A stretch of DNA of 64,000 nucleotides from NCBI GenBank assembly GCA_963809925.1, contig CAWELH010000008.1:186001-250000 (forward strand), in the 5' to 3' direction. This stretch comes from DASQZK01 sp963809925. Its GTDB lineage: Bacteria > Bacteroidota > Bacteroidia > Bacteroidales > GCA-2748055. The position numbers and the translations under genes are program-made. The number at the start of each line of letters is the position of its first letter. Within the stretch, counting starts at the first letter, position 1. Positions 48,639-57,404 of the stretch are shown here, piece after piece. Below the pieces are notes generated by a model that saw only the letters and a program-made list of their open reading frames with translations, searched no databases and was not told the origin of the DNA.

Positions 48639-50906
48639 CTAAAACTCGTCGAACGATATCATTTTCTCCGGAACCCCCAGTCGTGCCAACATCCTTGTAC
48701 CTGCCTCGATCAGGGCCGGAGGACCGCAAAGGTAATATTCAATTTCCGCGGGATGTTGATGATCTTCGAGGTAATCCTTCAGCAATACTTCATGAATGAA
48801 TCCACTGCTGCCATGACGGCTGTTATGTTTGCCGGGCTCGGAATAGGCAACATGAAATGTAAAATTTTCATTGTTCTTTTCCAGTTCACTGAAATATTCA
48901 TCATAGAACAAGTCTTCAGGTGTTCTTGCCCCATACCAGAAACTAACCTTTCTGCTGGTTTTCACAGTCTCAAACAGGTATGACAGGTGTGACCTCAGTG
49001 GTGCCATGCCTGCTCCTCCGCCCAGATAGATCATTTCCCGTTGTGAGTCCTTAATATAAAAATCTCCGAAAGGCCCGGTAAGTCTGACCTCGTCACCAGG
49101 TTTGAGGTTGAACACGTACGAAGTACCGATGCCGGCACTGATATTCCGGTCGCCCGGTGGCAGGGAAATCCGGACATTGAATCTGAGCAGGCTTTCATTC
49201 CCGGGATTATTGGCCATCGAGAAATTCCGTTTCGTATGGATGGTATTCCTGGAAAAACAATCGAACAACCCAAGGTCCTGCCAGATTTTCTGAAACGGAT
49301 CGTCGATTACGATCTCTTCGAATGTCATCTCGAAGGGCGGGATCATCAACTGGATATATTCCCCTGGCTTAAATGTAAATTCTTTTTGGCCAAGAGGTTC
49401 CAATACCAGCTCTTTTATAAATGCCGCCACATTGTGATTGCTTACCACCCGGAACTGCTTTTCCTGATTAGCGTCTGAAATATGTGCCTTCTTTTTGCCG
49501 GAGACTTCAAGATAAATTATATCATGTTCCAGGCTAACATTATACGTGTTAATCGCGACACATGCAGGGATCCGTTTTGGCAGACCGTCTTTTATACTGA
49601 AACGGCCATTGTGCTTTGGACATTCGATCAGACCACCGATGAGTACACCTTCTGCCAGATGAGCATTGCTGTGAGAGCAAATTCCGTCGGTGGCATAAAA
49701 CCTGTTCTCATCCGTCCGGTATATGGCATATGTCCTTTGGTTGAAATCAAAACGGATCACTTCACTCTTCGGTAATTCATCGGTATGGCAGACTTTAATT
49801 CTTCCGTCAACCATCATTGCCGGGTCTCCGGTGATCATTCGTTCTTTACGCTCAGATTGCCGGCCTGCTCTGTCAGGAAGTTCTCTTCTCACAAAATAGT
49901 AAGGATCCTTTCGTTGTTTCATGAGGGCGGGGATCATCTCACGGTACACTTCGAGGATGCCGTTATAAGGTTTCGGACAGTCGTACTTTACCAGCTCGTG
50001 TAATCTGGGAAGTGCATGATACGGTACAAGCGGGAACATATGATGTTCCACGTGATAGTTCATGTTCCAGTAGAGATATCGGTGCACGCGATTCATATAC
50101 ACCGTCCGGCTGTTTAACCGGTGGTCGAGCACATTTTCCTGGAGTCCGGCATGCTGGGTAAGGCCGTACAGTTGCAGCAACCATGAACCCACAATGGTCG
50201 GAATACCGATGTACAACACGGGTAGTAATGTATTGAAATAAACGGCCAGGCCAATTACCACGAGATAGATCAGCAGATAAATACGTGCTTCCCAAAATAT
50301 CTTTTTATGATCAGCCACCGGTACATAGGTAGCCACTTCGGGATCAATCTTCCCGCCTGCATGCCGAAACAGTCGACGGACTTCCGATATTGATCCGCCC
50401 AGACCAAAAAACCCTCTGACAATTTTCAACATATTGGGAGGCCTCGGTACCGAAATCTCCGGATCACGTCCCCGGATAATGGTATCACTGTGATGGCGGG
50501 CATGGCTCCAACGCCAGGCGGTCGACTGCCTGAAAACCATGAAAGAGGCGATCTTATATAGAAGATTATTCATCCAGTCCGTTTTGAAAGCCGTACCATG
50601 ACCGGACTCGTGCCACCTGGAATCGGAGGTTGAAGCATAAATAACACTATACACCATATATGGCAGTATAAACCACCACGTTCCCCAAAGCAGAAAGGTG
50701 AGATAGCCGGATCCGAAAATTAAAGCGAACCAGATCGCCGTGTCACGGATCGCGGGTCCGTTCTTCCGGACCAGAAGCTCCCGCATTTTTTCTCTCGGAA
50801 CCGGGGTTTGGTACCATTCCGCCTCAGCCAGCCCGGCATCGATGGCTTTTTTCGTTTCAAGACCGATCAGGCTGTAATCCCGGATTATTTCCTGTGTTTC
50901 TTCCAT
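48639..50906 (-). CDS. Fusion: membrane fatty-acid desaturase + Rieske [2Fe-2S] + NqrF-like FAD/NADH reductase
   Basis: A 755-residue, apparently self-sufficient oxygenase. Residues 1-340 form a membrane desaturase/hydroxylase with di-iron His boxes H99-ESG-H103, HARHH (135-139) and HVEHH (285-289). Residues about 368-470 are a Rieske domain (C410-S-H412 and C429-P-K-H432). Residues about 485-755 match the FAD- and NADH-binding half of NqrF: FAD site R560-NFSMA, NADH loop GGGAGMAPLRS (629-639), YGAR, and LCGPP (726-730). The inferred flow is NADH to FAD to Rieske cluster to di-iron site, introducing a double bond or hydroxyl into a lipid or alkane. It ends 23 bases from the convergent GH30 gene; no pathway partners are adjacent. 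Confidence 0.88.
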   Translation of the reverse strand: MEETQEIIRDYSLIGLETKKAIDAGLAEAEWYQTPVPREKMRELLVRKNGPAIRDTAIWFALIFGSGYLTFLLWGTWWFILPYMVYSVIYASTSDSRWHESGHGTAFKTDWMNNLLYKIASFMVFRQSTAWRWSHARHHSDTIIRGRDPEISVPRPPNMLKIVRGFFGLGGSISEVRRLFRHAGGKIDPEVATYVPVADHKKIFWEARIYLLIYLVVIGLAVYFNTLLPVLYIGIPTIVGSWLLQLYGLTQHAGLQENVLDHRLNSRTVYMNRVHRYLYWNMNYHVEHHMFPLVPYHALPRLHELVKYDCPKPYNGILEVYREMIPALMKQRKDPYYFVRRELPDRAGRQSERKERMITGDPAMMVDGRIKVCHTDELPKSEVIRFDFNQRTYAIYRTDENRFYATDGICSHSNAHLAEGVLIGGLIECPKHNGRFSIKDGLPKRIPACVAINTYNVSLEHDIIYLEVSGKKKAHISDANQEKQFRVVSNHNVAAFIKELVLEPLGQKEFTFKPGEYIQLMIPPFEMTFEEIVIDDPFQKIWQDLGLFDCFSRNTIHTKRNFSMANNPGNESLLRFNVRISLPPGDRNISAGIGTSYVFNLKPGDEVRLTGPFGDFYIKDSQREMIYLGGGAGMAPLRSHLSYLFETVKTSRKVSFWYGARTPEDLFYDEYFSELEKNNENFTFHVAYSEPGKHNSRHGSSGFIHEVLLKDYLEDHQHPAEIEYYLCGPPALIEAGTRMLARLGVPEKMISFDEF

Positions 50907-51198
50907 GTGTTAAAGAAAAGTCATTGGGAATCAGAGGTATAATATTCATAGACGACCCATTCAATATGCAATAACTAAAACCCTGCAAGGATGATTTTGT
51001 TTACAGCCGAGGATAGGATACCAAAACACATGTTGCAAAGATCAAAAATTATCCGGGACATCATGATTTCAATTTCGGTCTATAACAGACATCGCACTGA
51101 ACACTTCAGAAACGAACCGTTGGAGGGTCACACTTCTTTCAGAAATAGGTGTAATATGGCAGAATGTTTCCAGTAAAGCGAGGAAAAACTTTTCCACC
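50907..51198. other. Intergenic between SusD and desaturase fusion
   Basis: Just under 300 bases; it must contain the promoter of the minus-strand desaturase gene, but no TAnnTTTG box is seen. Nothing else is recognised. Confidence 0.35.
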
Positions 51199-52896
51199 TT
51201 ACCATCCCGGATTCTGTTTCAGCGATCCCTGCATCAAATTGATCTCAGATATTGGGATTGGAAGAAACTCCTTTTTACCAACCGTAAAAGGATTAATTGA
51301 ATTGGTCGAATTTATCCCCCATTCCAGTTTATCCCATTGAATATTCCATTCGGGATCAAAGCTCCAACGGATAAGATCCAGGAATCGGTGGCCTTCCGTT
51401 GCCAGTTCAATATCCCTTTCATGCATGATCACTTCCCTGCTTAATGATGGCACCGGCGGCATTCCGGCACGGTCTCTTACCTCATTCAATGCGTCCAGTC
51501 CGGGACCTGTCGTTTCATCCAATAAAAGTTTCACCTCCGCATACATCAGAAGGACATCAGCATATCTCATCATGTCCATGTTGCAGGGGCTGTTTGAGGG
51601 AGAATTTTTTTCATAGTACATGGGGAAATAATACTTCTTCATACCCAGGCCCTCGCCTGGAATATTTGCGATGGAAATTCCCCGTTGCTTTGCGATGGAT
51701 TTATTGTTTTCCCCCGACTTATAAAGTTTTCCATAGTATTCTGTGTCCTCAGTTCTGAAATCCAGGATATCCCCATCGAGGTAACAGGTGGAATACGCCC
51801 TCGGGTCGCGGTCAAAGCCTGCCGGAGCACCGGCGGTTTCAAATTCATCCCAAAGTGCCGGATGTATCTCTTGATTCCTGTAACTTGATCTGTGAGCTGA
51901 GAACCATTGAAAGTTATCATTACCAGTAAGATACCAGCCCGGATTCCACCTTGGTCCCCACATCCTGTCGTCACTGTATTGGATCTCCCAAACTGCTTCG
52001 GTATTGTTCTCTCCTTTATACACATTATTCTCCGAGACAAGGTCGACATAACTGAAATTAGATAAATGTGCATAAATATAATCAAGTCTGGTCTTGGGTT
52101 CCTGCGGTTGAACCAATTGATAGACCCCGCTGGCTATCACTTTTTCGAACATACTGGCGGCAAGCTCAAGGTCAGCCTTGTCATCCGGTGAACCCTCCTG
52201 TTCCATCCTCACGTAGTAATAATAGTGCTTCCACAACAAGGCTTTTCCCAATAAAGCGTTTGACATTCCCCTCGTAACCCTCCCTATATTTTCGCTGTCA
52301 TACTCGTCGGGCAAGACCATAGCCGCTTCGAGAAGGTTTGTTTCCAGCTTGTCCCAGAATAATTCAGGCTCCCCATTCGAATATATGGCTCCAGGATCAA
52401 CAGGGATACTATTTTCATCATAGAATATAGGCTTGTTAAAAATCGTTACCAGGTAAAAGTAATATGCCCCGCTCAATGCCTTTGCCTCAGCAACATACCG
52501 GTCTCTGAGATTTTCATCCAGTCCGGCGATCTCAGTAGTTTGCAGTTTATTGATAAATGTCGCTGAACGCCAGAGACCGATGTAAAGGTCACGGTACATA
52601 TCTGAAACCCATTCATTGCCTGAATTTATTACAATGCCGTCCATAGCCTGTGTTTCAAACAATATCCTGTCATCGAATGAATTAAACATAAAATAGTAAT
52701 AAAGTCCAAACATTCCTCTGCTCTCCAGACCATAATAGCAAGTGTTTATTGCATAAAGCGCATCATTTGGAGTTTTATAAAATGAACTTACCGATAGCTC
52801 ATTCTTATTTTCAACATCCAGAAATTCGTCTCTGCATGACGATGAAACCGCCAACAGGATGATTATTACGGGGATATATAAATTTTTCTTTATCAT
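51199..52896 (-). CDS. SusD/RagB family glycan-binding lipoprotein
   Basis: A 565-residue outer-membrane lipoprotein (lipobox AVSSSC21). The TPR-like SusD fold is shown by NELSVSSFYKTPNDALYAINTCYYGLE near the start, ALSGAYYFYLV, and the C-terminal RYADVLLMYAEVKLLLDE, LNEVRDRAGMPPV and GHRFLDLIRW segments. It caps the SusC transporter and selects the oligosaccharide. The gene lies 12 bases after susC in the same direction, a standard susCD pair. Confidence 0.95.
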   Translation of the reverse strand: MIKKNLYIPVIIILLAVSSSCRDEFLDVENKNELSVSSFYKTPNDALYAINTCYYGLESRGMFGLYYYFMFNSFDDRILFETQAMDGIVINSGNEWVSDMYRDLYIGLWRSATFINKLQTTEIAGLDENLRDRYVAEAKALSGAYYFYLVTIFNKPIFYDENSIPVDPGAIYSNGEPELFWDKLETNLLEAAMVLPDEYDSENIGRVTRGMSNALLGKALLWKHYYYYVRMEQEGSPDDKADLELAASMFEKVIASGVYQLVQPQEPKTRLDYIYAHLSNFSYVDLVSENNVYKGENNTEAVWEIQYSDDRMWGPRWNPGWYLTGNDNFQWFSAHRSSYRNQEIHPALWDEFETAGAPAGFDRDPRAYSTCYLDGDILDFRTEDTEYYGKLYKSGENNKSIAKQRGISIANIPGEGLGMKKYYFPMYYEKNSPSNSPCNMDMMRYADVLLMYAEVKLLLDETTGPGLDALNEVRDRAGMPPVPSLSREVIMHERDIELATEGHRFLDLIRWSFDPEWNIQWDKLEWGINSTNSINPFTVGKKEFLPIPISEINLMQGSLKQNPGW

Positions 52897-52908
52897 TTGT
52901 AAAATAAT

Positions 52909-55900
52909 TTAAAATTCAACTTGTAAACCCATAGTGAAAACCTTTGGATTAGGAATCCCTCCGTTATCAGTACCGGATGTGAGAGGAGAAGAAAAAGCCG
53001 CGTTTTCAGGATCCCGGCCGGTGTATTTGGTAAACAGCAATGGATTTGTGGCGCTTCCATAAACCCTGAGATTACTGATCCCTGCACTTGAAATGATCTT
53101 TTTGGGGAAGGTGAAGCCTATCTGCACATTCCTCACACGGACAAAGCTCGCGTCTTCAACCCACCACGTTGATATTCTGTCATTCTTATTCGAATTCTGT
53201 AAATCAGCCCTGACGTATTGATCCGAGGGACTATCCACCGTATAGGCATTGATTGCCCAGTCGGTCAGTTTATTATGGTTAAGATCCTGGCCGACAAAAC
53301 TTGCAAGTGTTGACTTTTGCTGGTTGAATACTCTGTACTTAAACATTCCGGTCAGCAATATTGAGAAATCGAAATTCTCATATTCGAGTCTTAGGTTGAC
53401 GGACGAAATTAAATCGGGCAAAGACTTACCGATGATGGTACGGTCAAGATCGTTAATCAGACCGTCATGGTTAAGATCGGTAAACTTGATGTCCCCAGGC
53501 TGGGGAACTCCTTCCGAAGGAAAGGCGTAGAGATAGCCGGAATAGATACCTGTCTCCGGGTCATATTCTGAAAAATCATCCGGGGTAAGCAGCCTTTCAG
53601 CCACGAAACCATATAAACTTCCGATGGTTCTGTTTTCAATGGTCCGGGTATTCCCCATAATGATCTCTGATTTTGGAAGATAGACCACTTCATTGTGGAA
53701 TGTAGTAAGTCCGAAAGTTGCCGAGTATTTTAATCTCTTATCATAATTCTTATAGGTAATATTGGTCTCAAGTCCCCTGTTCAGCACCTCCCCGGCATTA
53801 TCCCATGGTTCCGATCCTTCGCCTGAACGACCGAATATCTTACTTACCGGTACTCTTACGAGCAGGTCATTTTGTTGTTTCCAGTAATATTCAACCGAAG
53901 CCTGCAATTTATTGTTGAAAGCACTGACATCCAATCCAAGGTTTGTCATCGTGGCCGACTCCCATCGGATCAACGGGTTGGCAAAAGAGTAGAAGACGTT
54001 GGTACCGGTAACAAGCGTATTCGGGTCTCCGAAAACCGGAGAAAAATAAAGCGGGCTCGACAGGAAATCGTCGTATTGAAAATCACCGATATCGGAGTTA
54101 CCCGTTTTTCCCCAACCCAAACGGAGCTTTAGCATATTTATTTGTTCGGTATTCCGGAGCAGATCCTCATTCAGTTTCCAAGCGATGGATGCCGAAGGAA
54201 AGTTACCCCAGCGGTTTCCGCTGCGAAACCTTGACACACCGTCCTTTCTGATCGAACCGGTGAACAGTATCTTGTTTTTATAGGAATATATCAGCCTCCC
54301 GAGGTATGAAATCATCCTGAAAGGTATGCCGTAACCGCCGGTGAGAATCTTGTCCTCGTCAAGCGCCTGCGTAAATACGTTCAGGTTTTCATAAGGAAAT
54401 CCGTTGGCAGATCCGTTGATATAGTTTCCGTCACTGGACTGTACCTGGTGCACTGCTGTTACAGACAAAAAATGATCATTGAATTGTCTGCTGTAGGATA
54501 TCTGATTTTCAAGCTGCATCAGGATTTCCTCAGAAAATTTCTCCTCCAGTGATGCCTGTGCTATGCTTCTGACACCCAGGTCATAAGCCGGGGTCCAGAC
54601 TTTATTTCTGAAATTATCGGTAGTTATAGAAGCGGATACTTTGTAAGTCAGTCCTTTAACAGGTTCAATCTCCATATATAGATTTCCGAGAAAGACATTA
54701 TCATAGCCGTAATTCTGTGGGATCATAGCTTCCGCAACAGGATTGGTCTTATCATTCCCTCCCGTGTTATTGATCACGTCGAACTCCTCACCCTCATGCG
54801 CGATGGTATATTCGAACGGTATCTGGGGACCTTCATAGCCTTCTTTGTTATCCCTATTATACACCTGCATGAGGGGAGAAACAATATTTGCACTTGCAAA
54901 AACATTTTGTGCATTCTGTGAGCGAAGGCGGGAGAGACTGAGCGTTTCCCCGACCCTGACGATCTTTCCTAATTTGAAATCGGAGTTTGCCCTGATGTTG
55001 TATCTCGTAGCCCCTGTGTTTAGTAATATTCCCGACTCATTGTAATAATTCCCGGATATGCTGTAGTTGGAAGTTTCGGCTCCTCCGGATACACGAAAAT
55101 AATGGTTTTGCCCGAACCCGTTTTTCGTGATCTCATCCTGCCAGTCTGTTCCCTTCTGCCAACCGTCTCCATAATACCATGCCCGGAATTCATCGGTGTA
55201 AGCCGGTTGAAAAATTCCGGCTTGTTCATTAAGTGCGTTATAAAATCTGGCATACTGGTCGGCATCCAACAGATCCAGTTTTTTCGGAATCCGGGTAAAG
55301 GAAAAATAATTCTCATAATAGACGCTGGTTTTCCCTGATTCCCCACGTTTTGTGGTGATGATCACCACCCCATTGGCACCATCAGCACCATAAATTGCAG
55401 AAGCCGAGGCATCTTTGAGTATCTGCATGGTCTCTATGTCTGCCGGACTTATAGAATTTAGATTTTTGGTGATGATCCCGTCAATCACATAAATGGGATT
55501 GCCTTCCCGGTTAATGGAGCCGATACCCCTTACTTTGATAGAGGCACCCGATCCCGGAAGTCCGGAGTTTGAAGTGACTAGCACTCCTGAAGCCTGTCCT
55601 TGCAACGCCTGCTGGAAATTGGATGCCGGAACCCTGTTCAGATCTTCCGAAGATATGACAGCAACAGATCCGGTAAGATCACTTTTTTTCACCTTTCCAT
55701 AACCGATCACAACCACATCGTCAAGTTCAGTTATATCCATTTTAAGTACTATATCAACTTGTGTTCTTCCAGAAACAGAAGCTTCCTGTTCCACGTAACC
55801 AACATATGAAAATACGATTACAGCATCTGTTGTAACAGATATCGAATACTTACCGCCCACATCAGTGATTGTTCCTTTCGTAGTTCCCTTCTCGTGTACA

Positions 55901-56214
55901 GTAACTCCAGCTAAGGCTTCCCCGTTTTCATCCGTGACAGTTCCCGATATTGTTTGCTGCAGTATCTTAGATTTGGTTTCAGAAAAAATCCGGTCTGAAA
56001 TTTTATCCTTTTGAATTTCGTTAATACCCAACCCAGCCTCGTTTGGCAGCAAGAGAAGTGATGCTGAAGTGGGTACTATCCGGCTGAATGCGTCAATAGC
56101 GAATATCTGGAAACCGCCTATGAGCATCAGAATGGACATACTTCCAAGGATTCGAATTAATCGGGTATGGAACATCGGTATAAACCATACAGAACTTAAT
56201 AATTTTCTTTTCAT
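52909..56214 (-). CDS. SusC/RagA family TonB-linked outer-membrane transporter
   Basis: A 1101-residue TonB-dependent importer. After an unusually long leader (about 1-85, with the hydrophobic stretch ILGSMSILMLIGGFQIFA near 23-40) comes a carboxypeptidase-like domain (about 88-165, ISGTVTDENGEALAGVTV), the DDVVVIGYG box (about 168-176), a plug domain (about 180-290, IKVRGIGSINREGNPIYVID) and a 22-strand barrel to the end. It takes up large oligosaccharides using TonB/ExbBD energy. The short spacer to susD indicates one operon. No sigma or anti-sigma pair is adjacent. Confidence 0.95.
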   Translation of the reverse strand: MKRKLLSSVWFIPMFHTRLIRILGSMSILMLIGGFQIFAIDAFSRIVPTSASLLLLPNEAGLGINEIQKDKISDRIFSETKSKILQQTISGTVTDENGEALAGVTVHEKGTTKGTITDVGGKYSISVTTDAVIVFSYVGYVEQEASVSGRTQVDIVLKMDITELDDVVVIGYGKVKKSDLTGSVAVISSEDLNRVPASNFQQALQGQASGVLVTSNSGLPGSGASIKVRGIGSINREGNPIYVIDGIITKNLNSISPADIETMQILKDASASAIYGADGANGVVIITTKRGESGKTSVYYENYFSFTRIPKKLDLLDADQYARFYNALNEQAGIFQPAYTDEFRAWYYGDGWQKGTDWQDEITKNGFGQNHYFRVSGGAETSNYSISGNYYNESGILLNTGATRYNIRANSDFKLGKIVRVGETLSLSRLRSQNAQNVFASANIVSPLMQVYNRDNKEGYEGPQIPFEYTIAHEGEEFDVINNTGGNDKTNPVAEAMIPQNYGYDNVFLGNLYMEIEPVKGLTYKVSASITTDNFRNKVWTPAYDLGVRSIAQASLEEKFSEEILMQLENQISYSRQFNDHFLSVTAVHQVQSSDGNYINGSANGFPYENLNVFTQALDEDKILTGGYGIPFRMISYLGRLIYSYKNKILFTGSIRKDGVSRFRSGNRWGNFPSASIAWKLNEDLLRNTEQINMLKLRLGWGKTGNSDIGDFQYDDFLSSPLYFSPVFGDPNTLVTGTNVFYSFANPLIRWESATMTNLGLDVSAFNNKLQASVEYYWKQQNDLLVRVPVSKIFGRSGEGSEPWDNAGEVLNRGLETNITYKNYDKRLKYSATFGLTTFHNEVVYLPKSEIIMGNTRTIENRTIGSLYGFVAERLLTPDDFSEYDPETGIYSGYLYAFPSEGVPQPGDIKFTDLNHDGLINDLDRTIIGKSLPDLISSVNLRLEYENFDFSILLTGMFKYRVFNQQKSTLASFVGQDLNHNKLTDWAINAYTVDSPSDQYVRADLQNSNKNDRISTWWVEDASFVRVRNVQIGFTFPKKIISSAGISNLRVYGSATNPLLFTKYTGRDPENAAFSSPLTSGTDNGGIPNPKVFTMGLQVEF

Positions 56215-57404
56215 GTGGATGAGGATTTTAAGATAGGTAATGCAGATAGATAATCAGGGTTTATAATTTTACAGACTAATCGATTTTTCATTTTTAAATT
56301 CTGATCGACCTGTTATTCCCAGGAACAATGAACATTGATTAAAATATTATCTCCTCCAAAAAGATTATTCGTCAATAAATATGCATATTGAGGTTTCCCT
56401 GAAATATGATTATGAAAATGCATACAGAGATCTCGAAATAATGTATTTTCTAAAAAAGTATTAATATATTGTTTTACAATGGCTTACAAAATCCAATACA
56501 TTTTAAAGCTCAATATGGATTTGAAGGAATCTATCGTCTTTCAAATTAGAACAAAAACCCCGAAAAAACAAGCATTTCAGGGTGTTTTTATACATACGGT
56601 CACAAATTTGGATTCCCCACGAAAAGTAACAATTCAAGTTTTGATTTGTCAGTGATTTCTCTTACATAGCAATGATCTTGGATCATTAACTAATATTTAT
56701 GGTGTCGAAAACAATTATTGATCCCATAAAAACAAGTATTTTAATTACTTTTATGAATTTTTCTTTATTCATTTTATTCATTTAATTTATATTTTTATTT
56801 ATTATATTTATATCTATATTATTAATACTAAATATTTTATATTAATAATACATATAATTTTATTTATAATAATAATTAGATATACAAATGCTAATTTTAT
56901 AACTTGATAATCTTTCATATAGTCAATTCTAATTTCCAACATTTTGATTCATTTATGAAACCTGATTGATTCATAAATTCGCGACAGTTAATCCTTACAG
57001 GAAAGATCGAATAACAAAAATGGGTGCATATTTTATATTCCTGATCGATGTGGATTCAGCTGCCCGCACTTGAATATTTTGACCGGTTAAATTCTGAAAT
57101 GAACAATAAAACGCTGCTATTTAAATGATACCATTCACTTTCACATCCCGGCTGGCGGAAAGCATAATCTCGCCAGGCCAGTTTGGAGGGCCCAAATACA
57201 TTCCACTTTTTTTGTGAGAGAGCAAAAAAGGAACTGGCTATCCGGCACAAGGACAATAAAATCTAAGATTTATAGCTGTCATATCTTTTCAATCATCGAT
57301 GGGGCTTATCTTACAGCAATATATATTTATTTTTTACCGAACACCAGTGATCTTTTATATATTAGTATCCTGGTTCTGAATACATCATATTTGCCATATC
57401 TGGG
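56215..57404. other. AT-rich divergent intergenic region of the carbohydrate locus
   Basis: About 1.2 kb without a gene, between susC (minus) and the second GH30 gene (plus). Contents: a terminator-like hairpin at 56557-56589, a 17-base inverted repeat (AATGATC-TTG-GATCATT) at 56671-56687, and an almost pure A/T stretch at about 56740-56900. These suggest regulatory sites for the divergent genes, but none is assignable to a known regulator. Confidence 0.5.
56557..56589. terminator. Terminator-like hairpin in the susC upstream region
   Basis: ACCCcGAAA and TTTCaGGGT pair with one mismatch around a 9-base loop, followed by GTTTTTAT on the plus strand and GGGGTTTTT on the minus strand. No gene ends here, so a lost gene or a small RNA is implied. 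Confidence 0.4.

Noticed and set aside
56740..56900. Replication origin in the A/T-rich tract
   Set aside because: No DnaA-box cluster and no dnaA, dnaN or rep gene nearby.
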